This document shows positions 41,955 through 50,464 of a stretch of DNA of 64,000 nt, one piece after another. The DNA lies in contig NZ_JABMCZ010000002.1 in the NCBI RefSeq assembly GCF_013186535.1, forward strand, positions 1,798,001 through 1,862,000, read 5' to 3'. The number at the start of each line of letters is the position of its first letter. Within the stretch, counting starts at the first letter, position 1. Both the position numbers and the translations under genes were made by a program. Below the pieces are notes generated by a model. It was not told where the DNA came from and searched no databases. It worked only from the letters and a program-made list of their open reading frames with translations. Origin of the DNA: Nocardia terpenica (GTDB lineage: Bacteria; Actinomycetota; Actinomycetes; Mycobacteriales; Mycobacteriaceae).

Positions 41955-42576
41955 CGCGCCCGAGGTCTACCTCACCCCACCGCAGAAGGACATCAACGAC
42001 ATCGGCAACGTAGCGATGCAAGGCCGAGCCGAAGAAGGCGCCGGTGCCCTCGCGAAGTTCTACGACGGCCTCGATGTGGCAAGCACTCGAAACCAGCCAC
42101 ATATCACCGCATTGGGCCACTCCTACGGTTCGGTCACGACGAGTCTCGCCCTGCAGCAAGACCACGGGAAGAGCGTCCAGGACGTGGTGTTCTACGGTTC
42201 ACCAGGACTCGGCGAACGAGTACCGGTCCCGATCAACCCATGGATAGCAGACAGCCCGATCGGCGGGATCAACGACGCTGTCCAGTCACCCGCCGACCTA
42301 GGGATGCAACTGGGCCACGTCTACGAGATGACCGACGCAAGCGATCCCATCGCGAATCTCAACCGGTTCGGACGCAGCCCCGACGCCGTGCCATGGATCA
42401 CCCACCTCGATACCCATGCCGTGACGGTCGATGGTGTGCAGTACACGCAAGGGACCGGTCACGCCGAGTACCCGCGGGTCGACCCCAGCACGGGAGCTCT
42501 CCATCGCTCCGGCTACAACCTCGCTGCCATCGTTGCCGGACTCCCGGACAACGCGACCAACCCACAGCAGCGATGA
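41955..42576 (+). CDS. DUF1023 alpha/beta hydrolase, 3' exon
   Basis: The second exon of the interrupted T7SS hydrolase (207 codons plus one base). It carries the catalytic part: APEVYLTPPQKD, then ITALGHSYGSVTTSLAL with the nucleophile Ser in GHSYGS, VVFYGSPGLGERVP, a DASDPIANL acid region and DTHAVTVDG/HAEYP with His candidates. Since the nucleophile lies here and the WXG-like domain in exon 1, an active exported enzyme needs splicing. Its stop overlaps the next ATG (ATGA). Confidence 0.88.
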
Positions 42577-43169
42577 AACTGTCCTTCGAACGCACGACCA
42601 TAGTCGTCGGGGCCATCGCCCTGGCACTGGTCGTAGGCGCGGTACTAGTGATCGGACGTCAGCTCATGACCGAAGGCGACAGCAGCAAGCCGACAAGCGA
42701 CAAGGAAACCGCGGCTGCAACACAACGACTGCTCGGGCGGCCCAGCCTCGAAGACGCCGAAGCTCAACTGCGTTCGGCGGTAGAACAGATCGCCGCCGCC
42801 GGAACCGATCTGATACCCGGCATGCAGTGGTCCTGGAACCGTGAGCGCACACCGTCCGGCTGCGATAAGCCCTACGACCGAACCGACGGGCGCATCGTCT
42901 ACCTACAGGAGTATGTGTCGAATACGCCTGTGCCGGACAATGTTTGGCAGGCGTTCGCGGAACGCGCTCATGCAATTGCCGCCCAGGTCGGTGCTACGAC
43001 ACCAGAAACCATGCAGAATGCCCCGGGCAACCACGATGTGTGGTTCTTCAACCCAGAAGACGGCACCACCATCAAGATCGGCAGCCAGGTGGCAACGGTG
43101 ATCTCCGGGACCGTCGGATGCCATCTTCCGGCGAGCAGGCTTACCCCACCGACTCGGCCTACGTCGTGA
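42573..43169 (+). CDS. Membrane-anchored protein of the T7SS substrate cluster
   Basis: 198 residues. One N-terminal membrane helix (TTIVVGAIALALVVGAVLVIG, about 8-28), then an exported domain of a type common beside DUF1023 genes: PSLEDAEAQLRSAVEQIAAA, MQWSWNRERTPSGCD, DNVWQAFAERAHAIAAQVG, VISGTVGCHLP. Two Cys may pair. The C-terminus may be frameshifted: past about 43120 another frame reads GEQAYPTDSAYVVINYLGEP down to 43258, next to the start of the following gene. No activity is known. Confidence 0.75.
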   Translation: MKLSFERTTIVVGAIALALVVGAVLVIGRQLMTEGDSSKPTSDKETAAATQRLLGRPSLEDAEAQLRSAVEQIAAAGTDLIPGMQWSWNRERTPSGCDKPYDRTDGRIVYLQEYVSNTPVPDNVWQAFAERAHAIAAQVGATTPETMQNAPGNHDVWFFNPEDGTTIKIGSQVATVISGTVGCHLPASRLTPPTRPTS

Positions 43170-43248
43170 TCAACTACCTCGGGGAACCGTCCGAGCGCGA
43201 CATGCGTCGAAGTAGGCAAGCAGACGACACGGGACCAGGAGGCATGTT

Positions 43249-43626
43249 ATGGCTCTAGGACAGGTAGCAGCTGCGGACCTCTGGCAGGCAGCTTCAGAAG
43301 GCAATTTCCGATTGGAAGAAGGTGCTGCCCACGAACTGGCGGGCCACTATCAGTGGTTCGCTGACGAGATGGTGAAGCGGCAGCAGGAGATTCAGCTTCA
43401 GCAACGCCTTCAGGGTTTCGGTAGTCTCGAGTCGGCCAAGCGACTGCAATCAGGGTTCGAACAGAAGGCAATACAAGCATATAATGCCTTGATAGATGCT
43501 GAGGCATCCGCCCTGCGAATGAAGGCTGCAATTCTAAGAGCGGCCAATCTAACAGACGAAGTTGAGGCAGCTAACACGGCCGTAATCAACGCGATAAACG
43601 GAAAGTTCTCTGATGGCAAAGCCTAA
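43249..43626 (+). CDS. Small helical protein of the T7SS substrate cluster
   Basis: A 125-residue, almost wholly helical protein without signal peptide or membrane helix: DLWQAASEGNFRLEEGAAHELAGHYQWFADEMVKRQQEIQLQQRL and a C-terminal EAANTAVINAIN. It looks like an ESX-type helical substrate or partner. A good ribosome site (AGGAGG) lies seven bases before the ATG. Its stop overlaps the lipoprotein gene by 14 bases. Confidence 0.7.
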   Translation: MALGQVAAADLWQAASEGNFRLEEGAAHELAGHYQWFADEMVKRQQEIQLQQRLQGFGSLESAKRLQSGFEQKAIQAYNALIDAEASALRMKAAILRAANLTDEVEAANTAVINAINGKFSDGKA

Positions 43627-44245
43627 CCGATGGGGTGGGCCGGTCATGCTGGCAATGACAGCTCTCCTGATTGCAGCCTGCAACTCCGGTAATAATGTCG
43701 AATCGACCACATCGACCGAGGCATCTGCCACGTCGAGCGATTCCTCCGGCCCGGCGCACCCCACGTTGACTGCCTCGCGCCTCCAGCCGCCATCGCAGGA
43801 TACTGGATATGCCAAGTCGGGCGGCCGACCGAAGGTGATAGTCGATCCTTGTACTTGGATTCCTGACGATGCCGTTTCGACGATCGGATTCGACCCCGCC
43901 ACCCGGAAACGCATGCACGACCAGGTCGCCGAATATACATTCTTGACATGCCAATTCAGCAACGCCGACGGGGCGCTCCAGCTGGCTTCTGGAAACATTA
44001 CACTGGATGAAGATAAGCAACGGTACGCAGGCAAATACCAGGAAATCGATATCAATGGTCGCAATGCAATTCAACTGAATAAGACCGGTACGCCCGAATG
44101 TGACCTTGATATGCAAACCAAGGTCGGCTACTTCGAGGTCTCGGTCTTAATTGACTCTTCAGGTAGAGGTAAAGGCGTACAGCCGTGCGGCAACATCGTG
44201 CAAGTTGCTTCTACACTTGAGCCATTTATCGGTAAGGACAACTGA
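43613..44245 (+). CDS. DUF3558 family lipoprotein
   Basis: 210 residues. Signal peptide with lipobox LLIAAC (Cys23), a Ser/Thr-rich linker (about 25-60), then the DUF3558 domain: VDPCTWIPDDAVSTIGFDP, FLTCQFSNADGALQL, ECDLDMQTKVGYFEVSV and CGNIVQVASTLEPFI, with the expected conserved cysteines. DUF3558 lipoproteins are frequent in Nocardia secretion-associated clusters; the role is unknown. The next gene starts two bases after its stop. Confidence 0.85.
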   Translation: MAKPNRWGGPVMLAMTALLIAACNSGNNVESTTSTEASATSSDSSGPAHPTLTASRLQPPSQDTGYAKSGGRPKVIVDPCTWIPDDAVSTIGFDPATRKRMHDQVAEYTFLTCQFSNADGALQLASGNITLDEDKQRYAGKYQEIDINGRNAIQLNKTGTPECDLDMQTKVGYFEVSVLIDSSGRGKGVQPCGNIVQVASTLEPFIGKDN

Positions 44246-44247
44246 TC

Positions 44248-45617
44248 ATGGGCAGCACTGATCCGAATCCTGATGACTCGATCGCTACGAAGCTGGTCAA
44301 GTGGGGACTGTCCCAAAAAGGCGCTTCATCGAGCCGAGACTCGGCGGCCGAAACGGACAAGAATGTCCGAACCGGTGGATACGATCCGGATTATCTGCCC
44401 CATGACGCATTGGAACCGTTCATGTCCATGAGTCATCAGGACATCGTGCAGGCGGTCAACGATATGCAGCCCGGCTCGATGCATAGCTCTGCGGAGGCGT
44501 GGGGGAAAGTCGCCGATGCGGTCATGTTCAACAACTTGGGCTTGAACGCGAAAGTCCAGAAGGCTATCAGCCAGGGGTGGGAAGGCGCGACGGCCGACGC
44601 GATCCAGAACGCCACCCACCGTTTCGTTGGCGAGATGACCGACATGCACAACGTGACTCAGGGCGTGGCCGAACGGATCACCAGCGCTGCCTACGGTGCG
44701 GAAGTAGCCAAGGGTGCGGTCCCGTCCGTTCCGCAGGCTCCGGGAGCTCCGTCGGTGAAGGGTGCGGAGAACCCGGCCACGGTGATCGGGTATTTGACTG
44801 CCGCTTCGGATGCTGAGCAGGCCGCCAGACAAGCGATGATCAACTACTACGTGCCCGCGTATCCACCTGCGGGAGAGAAGATCCCGACCTATGTGCCGCC
44901 CACGGGCCCGAGCGACGGACCGGGGGCGAACGCGCCGGGAGTCAACGGACCTGGCTGGCTTGGTGGATCAGGCGGCGGGACGAATCCGTCTGGGGCGAAC
45001 AATTCCTCCGGCGATTCTCAGCACGGACCGCAGAGCCCGAGCGATCAGCAGACGAATCCTGCTGGCACAGATTCCGGCCCGGCTAGCACCGATCCGTCCG
45101 GGCTGGTGAATTCGTCTGCCGGGCAAGGCAACAATCCACAGGGTCCGGGTGGTGCAGGAGCGGCTACCGCACCAGCGAGCGTGAACCCGAACGCAACGAC
45201 ACCCGCAGGCGTCGGCAGCACTGGTGGCACCGGCGGCGGTTGGGGGCTGGGTCGGGTTTGCCGGGCGGCGGGATCGGCGGGCGCGGTGGCAGCTTGTCGA
45301 GTTCAGGCGGTCCGGGACGCAACATTCCAGGTCAGTCTGCGCCAGGCAGTCCAGCGGGTAGCCCGCTCGGTGGTGCCGGTCGACCGGCCGCTGCTGGGCA
45401 GTCGGGTATGCCGGGGATGGGGATGCCTGGCGGGAAAGCCAAAGGGGAGGAAGACAAAGAACGCAAGGGGCGGCCGGAACTGCTCGTCCATGAACGCAAC
45501 AAGGTCGACCTGGTGGGAGAGCCGATTCCGGCGGTGCCGCCCGCGCTCGGTGCCGACGCGTTCGATCGGTCGAACGATTGGACCGACGAGCGGAAGAAAC
45601 CCGCTGATGGTGCATGA
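44248..45617 (+). pseudogene. PPE-like T7SS substrate with Gly/Pro-rich tail, frameshifted
   Basis: The first about 330 residues form a PPE-like helical region (SHQDIVQAVNDMQPGSMHSSAEAWGKVADAV, GLNAKVQKAISQGWEGATADAI, MHNVTQGVAERITSAAY), then a long Gly/Pro/Ser linker. Near 45239 (GGCGGCGGTTGG) a missing base shifts the frame. The other frame continues LPGGGIGGRGGS ... GMGMPGGKAKGEEDKERKGRPELLVHERNKVDLVG to the stop at 45617, the usual acidic/basic tail of such proteins. Read straight, the first frame ends at 45663 with a Cys/Arg-rich nonsense tail. EspG follows directly and would be its chaperone. Confidence 0.8.
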
Positions 45618-45666
45618 TCAGTCCTCCGGACAGCGGCAATCGGGCGACAAGGGCCACCGATAATCG

Positions 45667-46377
45667 ATGAGGTGGGAGTTCACTCAGAGCGAGGTCTTGT
45701 ACGCGTGGGGGCAGATGCGATGGGATCGCATCCCCGCGCCATTGGTCGTGCGACCCGAGGTGGAGTCACTGGCCGACTGGGAGGCCATCGAAAGCGGCCT
45801 CCGCCAACGGCTTCCGGTGCTGGACGATCCTGATCTGCTGCCGGTACTGCGGACAGCCACGGATCCGGATATTTCGCTGGTGCTGGTCGGTGCTCGGAAG
45901 AAGCCGCTGCGAGCCTACGGAGCCGTGACCGCGAACATCGGCGTCACCATGGTGCAACGTCCCGGCCCGGACCCGGACTCCGGTGGGAACATCGTGGTCG
46001 AGGTAGGGTCACCGGCGTTGGTGCCCAAGGTGTTTGCTGCTGTGGCCGGAGATCAACCGGCGGGTCGGATCAAGAACATGGTCGAGACCTGGGAACGGGT
46101 AGAGAATATTCACCCTGTGAACGGATTCGTCGATGATCAGACAACGGTGGCAGAGAAGATGCGGCGGCTGTTGGCTGCCCCGCGAATTGGGTACGGGCAC
46201 ATCGAAGTTCACCTCGATCGCCATTCACCTCGGCCGCTACCGCGCAGGTATGTGAGCTGGTTCGACGTAGATGGGGACGGGCGCTACCTCTACACACGCC
46301 GGTACGGCGACCTCCACATCGAGCCGTGCGCCAACGACCGATTCCGGCAAACGATCACTCAGCTCATGGAACAGTAA
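45667..46377 (+). CDS. EspG family ESX secretion chaperone
   Basis: 236 residues, soluble. WEFTQSEVLYAWGQMRWDRIPAPLVVRP is the usual start of EspG (LT..E...AW......PPPL), followed by an alternating beta/alpha domain and YVSWFDVDGDGRYLYTRRYGDLHIEPCAN near the end. EspG binds the tip of PPE proteins and keeps them soluble until export. Its gene follows the PPE-like gene, which fits. No ESX membrane genes (EccB-E, MycP) are in this window, so the export machine lies elsewhere. Confidence 0.85.
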   Translation: MRWEFTQSEVLYAWGQMRWDRIPAPLVVRPEVESLADWEAIESGLRQRLPVLDDPDLLPVLRTATDPDISLVLVGARKKPLRAYGAVTANIGVTMVQRPGPDPDSGGNIVVEVGSPALVPKVFAAVAGDQPAGRIKNMVETWERVENIHPVNGFVDDQTTVAEKMRRLLAAPRIGYGHIEVHLDRHSPRPLPRRYVSWFDVDGDGRYLYTRRYGDLHIEPCANDRFRQTITQLMEQ

Positions 46378-46398
46378 GGCACATACGGGGATTCACGA

Positions 46399-46716
46399 CT
46401 ACTCGGACCTCTCCGTGAGAGGCGCTCGTAGCGTCTGCCGGTATCGCTCGACCTCGCTCGCCTGAGCCACTGCTTGTGCGTGAGCATTTTGCGCGAATGC
46501 GATCATGCTGAGTGTCACGGCCTCCAAAGGGTCATCTTCAGGACCGAGCTTTGCAAGGCGCGCAGCCAGCATGGCAGCCGAACCGGGCATGTCGAGACCG
46601 CCGGGGCGCGCGACAGGCAGCGCCTTCCACCAGATACCGGTGACATCGGCGGCCAGTTGCGCCGAGGCGTCAGCGACCCGGTTCCAGATCTGAGGACCGA
46701 CATTTCCCGAGCCCAC
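46399..46716 (-). CDS. Hypothetical small protein
   Basis: 105 residues: IWNRVADASAQLAADVTGIWWKALPVARPGG, a predicted helix-rich central region and LSMIAFAQNAHAQAVAQASEVERYRQTL. It has no signal peptide and no known motif. The GTG start at 46716 has only a weak ribosome site. It converges on espG with 21 bases between. It could be a real small protein of the island; composition looks like coding DNA, but family support is lacking. Confidence 0.45.
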   Translation of the reverse strand: MGSGNVGPQIWNRVADASAQLAADVTGIWWKALPVARPGGLDMPGSAAMLAARLAKLGPEDDPLEAVTLSMIAFAQNAHAQAVAQASEVERYRQTLRAPLTERSE

Positions 46717-46759
46717 AGCTCACTGGCGCCACGGTGCGCTCCGGCCCGGCGACTTGTAT

Positions 46760-47211
46760 CTAGGTGCGCGCGTATGTTGTTGCCGGGTAGATGATTTCGA
46801 GATCACACACCGCGCGGATCGGTGCTGGGTCGCCGCCGATGTGTTCGAGGGTGGGGGTGATGACGGCCGCGGCGTCGTAGTTGCGTGCGGTGTTGAGCAG
46901 CCGTGCGATCGGGTCGTCGACGGTGGAGGTGGAGTACACGAGGACGCGGGCGAGGTGGTAGCCGAGCGAGCGTGCGTGGCGCTGGACGCGGTCCTCGTTG
47001 TTCGGCCACCCCGGTAGCGCGCTGTTGATGTAGCCGACCGCTCGCAGCAACGTGTGGGGGGTGTCGATGACGGCTACGTACGCTGTCGGAAACGCTGCGA
47101 CCGCATGCTCTTCGTCTTGTTCGCGCAGGTCGGATCGATATCGATTGTTTCGGCCGTGATTGGAGGCGCTGTCTCGTCCGTACGGAAGCAGCAGGTGCGG
47201 GGTATCGCGAT
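46760..47211 (-). CDS. Resolvase-like small protein without catalytic Ser, start unclear
   Basis: The frame encodes EEHAVAAFPTAYVAVIDTPH, LLRAVGYINSALPGWPNNEDRVQRHARSLGYHLARVLVYSTSTVDDPIARLLNTARNYDAAAVITPTLEHIGGDP. Its alternation resembles the N-terminal resolvase fold (RVSTxxQ...AxxxGY...) but with no Ser nucleophile. There is no in-frame start: the ATG with a good AAAGG site (47211) is in another frame that ends after 44 codons, so a lost base just after the start is likely. It belongs to the minus-strand series ending here. Confidence 0.45.
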
Positions 47212-47231
47212 CATTTGAGTACCTTTCTGGT

Positions 47232-47570
47232 TCACGGGATGTGGTCAGGGAGAGTGCCGTCGGTCGATGCCGCTGGTGTGCGCGGTGCGGGGCCAGCGGG
47301 TGTGGTCGTGTGGATCTCGAGCCAGGCGTCCGCTTCGGTGATGGCGGCGTCGACGGGAAGGCCGCCGGTCCTGGCTCCGGGCCTGTCGGGAGAGCCGGTA
47401 CTCCAGAAGCAAGTCGACACAGTATCGGCGCGCACGATCGCGCGAATGCCGCCGAGCGTCTTCTCCAGCCAGTACTCGCCCGGCCCGTTGACCAGGCGCC
47501 ATCCGCCCGTGGCGTGTCCGCGTCGAATCGGCCCCCAAATCTTCTCGCCCGAGCCGTCACAATCATTCAC
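47232..47570 (-). CDS. Hypothetical protein of the small-gene operon
   Basis: 112 residues: EKIWGPIRRGHATGGWRLVNGPGEYWLEKTLGG, IRAIVRADTVSTCFWSTGSP, then DAAITEADAWLEIHTTT and a Pro/Thr-rich tail. No family is recognised. It starts at a GTG (47570) that overlaps the stop of the preceding small gene by eight bases, so it belongs to the same transcript. Soluble and probably cytoplasmic. Confidence 0.55.
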   Translation of the reverse strand: MNDCDGSGEKIWGPIRRGHATGGWRLVNGPGEYWLEKTLGGIRAIVRADTVSTCFWSTGSPDRPGARTGGLPVDAAITEADAWLEIHTTTPAGPAPRTPAASTDGTLPDHIP

Positions 47571-47835
47571 TGATATCGCTGACGTCCTTCGCCGTCGACC
47601 CGAGCACGTAGACCCCTCGACCACGCTCAGGAAGACGGGACCCGCTGGGTGCAAGGACCTCACCGGCCCCGGCGCGCAGCTCGCACGGCTGCGGGTCGCA
47701 GTCGCGGCTCGGTGCCCGATGCACTGCCGACGCATCCAGGATCGACCCGATCTGACCACGAGCGACATCGCAGTCGCAGGTTGTCCGATTGTCTGCGTTG
47801 AGTATTTCTGCTAAAACATTCAGGGCACCAGCCAA
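47563..47835 (-). CDS. Hypothetical small protein
   Basis: About 90 residues from a TTG (47835): AGALNVLAEILNADNRTTCDCDVARGQIGSILDASAVHR, then RGVYVLGSTAKDVSDISE. A competing frame from the ATG at 47845 reads NEIGWCPECFSRNTQRR but ends at 47660. I prefer the longer frame because its stop overlaps the next start, keeping the chain of overlaps. No family is recognised. Confidence 0.35.
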   Translation of the reverse strand: MAGALNVLAEILNADNRTTCDCDVARGQIGSILDASAVHRAPSRDCDPQPCELRAGAGEVLAPSGSRLPERGRGVYVLGSTAKDVSDISE

Positions 47836-48062
47836 TTTCGTTCATAAGGCAAGCGAGCCGAACAGCTGGGGGAGACCTGATCGGACACGGTGACGGTGTC
47901 CTGTTCGTGAGTTGTGTTGAATGAGTGTGCGAATCGGCGTGCTGCCGACGCGCACGCGCGGAAGAACAAGTCCATGCACTCGCCTCCGACGTTGTCCCAG
48001 TGCACTCGGATCATCACGTCGTCGGGCTCGGCCGGGCGCGGCGATGTGTGCGAAATCATCAC
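47820..48062 (-). CDS. Hypothetical small protein
   Basis: 80 residues: PDDVMIRVHWDNVGGECMDLFFRACASAARRFAHSFN. It starts at an ATG that overlaps the stop of the preceding membrane-protein gene. No motif is recognised; one pair of Cys. Coding status rests mostly on the unbroken overlap pattern of the operon. Confidence 0.4.
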   Translation of the reverse strand: MMISHTSPRPAEPDDVMIRVHWDNVGGECMDLFFRACASAARRFAHSFNTTHEQDTVTVSDQVSPSCSARLPYERNWLVP

Positions 48063-48298
48063 GACATCAACTTGTTTCGATCAGTCCACCACTGAGGGCA
48101 GCGCTTCTCGAGTACGAGTCGTTCCTGCAACGCGGCAACACCTATCGGCAGCGGCCATGTGCCGTACGGTCCGTGGCCATCGATCGGTATGAGTCGCGGG
48201 CACGACGTCGGCAGGCGCCAGCCGATCGCCGTCCAGAACGCTGCGGCCAATCCGAGCCACAACGCCGTAACCAGCACTGTGAAGCCTGCGGTTGTCAC
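48059..48298 (-). CDS. Small single-span membrane protein
   Basis: 79 residues. TTAGFTVLVTALWLGLAAAFWTAIGW is a clear membrane helix at the N-terminus, followed by a short polar domain ending QWWTDRNKLMS. The start is a GTG overlapping the stop of the preceding tiny gene, and the stop overlaps the next ATG. Role unknown. Confidence 0.5.
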   Translation of the reverse strand: MTTAGFTVLVTALWLGLAAAFWTAIGWRLPTSCPRLIPIDGHGPYGTWPLPIGVAALQERLVLEKRCPQWWTDRNKLMS

Positions 48299-48426
48299 AG
48301 CGGTCTCCTGCCGAGATCAATTACGCAATAACGGGTTACGGAGAGCGCGGCGCGGGCAGCGGCCTGGTAGGTGTTGTTGAGATCGGTTTTCCGTTCGCGG
48401 GAGCCCGGCGTGCCCATGCGGCTCAT
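48295..48426 (-). CDS. Tiny protein linking two operon genes
   Basis: 43 residues, SRMGTPGSRERKTDLNNTYQAAARAALSVTRYCVID. The ATG overlaps the stop of the 48423-48818 gene (ATGA), and its stop overlaps the GTG of the membrane-protein gene. Either a real microprotein or a coding bridge for translational coupling. Confidence 0.35.
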   Translation of the reverse strand: MSRMGTPGSRERKTDLNNTYQAAARAALSVTRYCVIDLGRRPL

Positions 48427-48818
48427 TTGGCCCCCTGTGGACGAATGGCCCTTTCTGACCCGGGATGTAGCCTGCCCCGGCATCGGACTGGATGTCGGAT
48501 CGTCACGGCGCCAAGTGGATTGCTGAGGAGCACGCCTTGTCTTACGGCATCCTCCAGAGCGAGAGCGACGATGTCGTGGTCGAAGGTAGATTCTGCGATA
48601 ATGTCGTCGGCTGGCTGCGGTTCCAGGGCTTCTGAACCGACGATGTTGTAGGATGAAAGCTGCTGGGCCTGAAGGTATCCCAGACGAGGAAGCAGTACAT
48701 CGCGTACTCGACTCTCCGCGCAGCGGAATGCGGCGTCCTCGAAGAAGGTCTTTGCCTTCTCGAGCCAGTTGGTCAGTATCCAGGCCATTGTCACGGGCTC
48801 AACGTTGCGAAGGCTCAC
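48423..48818 (-). CDS. Hypothetical protein, first gene of the small-gene operon
   Basis: 131 residues. SLRNVEPVTMAWILTNWLEKAKTFFEDAAFRCAESRVRDVLLPRLGYLQAQQLSSYNIVG is helical; ALALEDAVRQGVLLSNPLGAVTIR follows. I choose the GTG at 48818, eight bases after AGGAG; an internal ATG at 48788 is the alternative. No family is recognised. It faces away from the regulator at 49063 across 244 bases, so that regulator may control this operon. Confidence 0.6.
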   Translation of the reverse strand: MSLRNVEPVTMAWILTNWLEKAKTFFEDAAFRCAESRVRDVLLPRLGYLQAQQLSSYNIVGSEALEPQPADDIIAESTFDHDIVALALEDAVRQGVLLSNPLGAVTIRHPVRCRGRLHPGSERAIRPQGAK

Positions 48819-49062
48819 TGTCGTACTCCTGTCGCGATATCGGCGGTCGGCCTCGACCGGTTCACCCTGACGAGGCTCACACGGCGACACCACCGATCGA
48901 CAGGGCGTAAACCCCGCGTTCTGCCCCTCGTTTTCGTGGCTGCAAATCGCGGGCCGCTCATTCGAAGCGAGGGGTCGTCCTCGTAACTCGCGGGGTGGAC
49001 AAACAATGCGGTCGACAGTCACAGTCAGCACGACACGAACTTCGACCTGCGGGGTGTACCCG

Positions 49063-50394
49063 GTGATACGAGAGCCGTTTCCCAACCTTCAGCTCGCTCG
49101 ACGAATCAGCGACTCAGGGTGGACGCAGGCTCACGTCGCGGAACTGACCAACGAACGTGTCGAAGACTTCACCGGCCAGACCGGTACCTACACCGATGAG
49201 TCGATCCGGAAGCTGCTCCGCGGAATACACACCTGGCCGCACAAGCCGTACCGGGACGCCTTGTGCGCGGTGTTCGACTGCTCGCCCTCCGATCTCGGCT
49301 TCTTCAACTCCCGCACGCCGCGTACGTTGGAGCCTGTAGACCGACAGGAGATCGATGTGCGGCGCCAGGAGTTCCTCCGCGGAGTGGTAGCGATGCCGGT
49401 CGTCGCAGTGCTACCGCTGGAACTTCGCGAGGCCGCGGTGGAGCCGATCGAGCGCACGGCGCCGACTCGGGTCGGCATCGAGCATGTGGACCGGGTCCGG
49501 GCGTGGGCAGCGTTGTTCCGCCAGGCCGACGATGCGGGCCTCAGCATCGCCGAAGGCATGGCCGCGCAGCTCCGGGTCGCGGAGACCTATCTCCACGCTC
49601 ACATGTCACCCGAGATCGAGACCGAACTGAAGACCGCCGTCGCCACCTTCTTCCGTGTTGTCGGATGGGCCCACTACGACCGCGGCGAACACGAGGATGC
49701 CCGAGACGACTTCGAGCGAGGATGGAGCCTCGTCGAAGACAACGGCAACTGGTGGATCCGCGCCGCGATCCTCACCTGCATGGCGCGGCAATCCATCTAC
49801 CGCGGCGACGTGGAAGACGCCCTCGATAAGCTGGGTATGGCCGCTATCCGGGCCGACAAACTGTCGCTACTCAGGCGCGCTGATATCGCCGCAGTGAAGG
49901 TGCGAGCATTCGGCAAGCAGGGCAACGACCGCGAATGTGTTCGCGCCGTGCGAGAAGCCGAGCAGTACTTCCTCGAGTCGCAGGCCGAGGATCACCCCGA
50001 CACCCAGCATGAGGGATTCAGAACCTACTACACCGAGAAACTCCTCACCTCCGACCTGGCCCAGGGGCTGTTCGAACTCGCATTCACTCGTGGTGTGGAA
50101 CTACCCCGGACAGTCGAGCATCTGCGAAGTGCTCTGCGGCTCACGGACGAGCATGCACGGTCTCGGCTGCTCAGCATGGCGAGATTGGCCGCGCTCCAAC
50201 TGCGGCGCGGTGACGTAGACGAGGGTGTCAACCTCGGCGCGGCCGTCGTCGAAAAGGCCCAGGGGACAACCTCCGTGCGCGTCATCGATGACGTCCGGAC
50301 GATCTACCGCGTGACGAGAACACCCAGAATCAAGAGCGTGCCCGAAGTCCGGGAACTGCGCCAAAATACGCACGATCTACTGCGTACCCTGTAG
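49063..50394 (+). CDS. HTH regulator with a TPR-like sensor region
   Basis: 443 residues. The N-terminal domain (PNLQLARRISDSGWTQAHVAELTNERVEDFTG, ESIRKLLRGIHTWPHKPYRDALCAVFDCSP) is an XRE-type helix-turn-helix as in Streptomyces/Nocardia peptide- or ligand-sensing regulators; the remaining about 330 residues are helical repeats (VGWAHYDRGEHEDARDDFERGWSLVED, CMARQSIYRGDVEDALDKLGMA, ALQLRRGDVDEGVNLGAAVVEKA) typical of TPRs. The start is a GTG at 49063. It likely controls the divergent small-gene operon; its signal is unknown. Confidence 0.8.
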   Translation: MIREPFPNLQLARRISDSGWTQAHVAELTNERVEDFTGQTGTYTDESIRKLLRGIHTWPHKPYRDALCAVFDCSPSDLGFFNSRTPRTLEPVDRQEIDVRRQEFLRGVVAMPVVAVLPLELREAAVEPIERTAPTRVGIEHVDRVRAWAALFRQADDAGLSIAEGMAAQLRVAETYLHAHMSPEIETELKTAVATFFRVVGWAHYDRGEHEDARDDFERGWSLVEDNGNWWIRAAILTCMARQSIYRGDVEDALDKLGMAAIRADKLSLLRRADIAAVKVRAFGKQGNDRECVRAVREAEQYFLESQAEDHPDTQHEGFRTYYTEKLLTSDLAQGLFELAFTRGVELPRTVEHLRSALRLTDEHARSRLLSMARLAALQLRRGDVDEGVNLGAAVVEKAQGTTSVRVIDDVRTIYRVTRTPRIKSVPEVRELRQNTHDLLRTL

Positions 50395-50464
50395 TGCTGG
50401 AACAACTTTCGCATCGGACACGGTGCCGGTGCGCTGGCCGCCATCAGACGAGGAGGAGTCCGCC

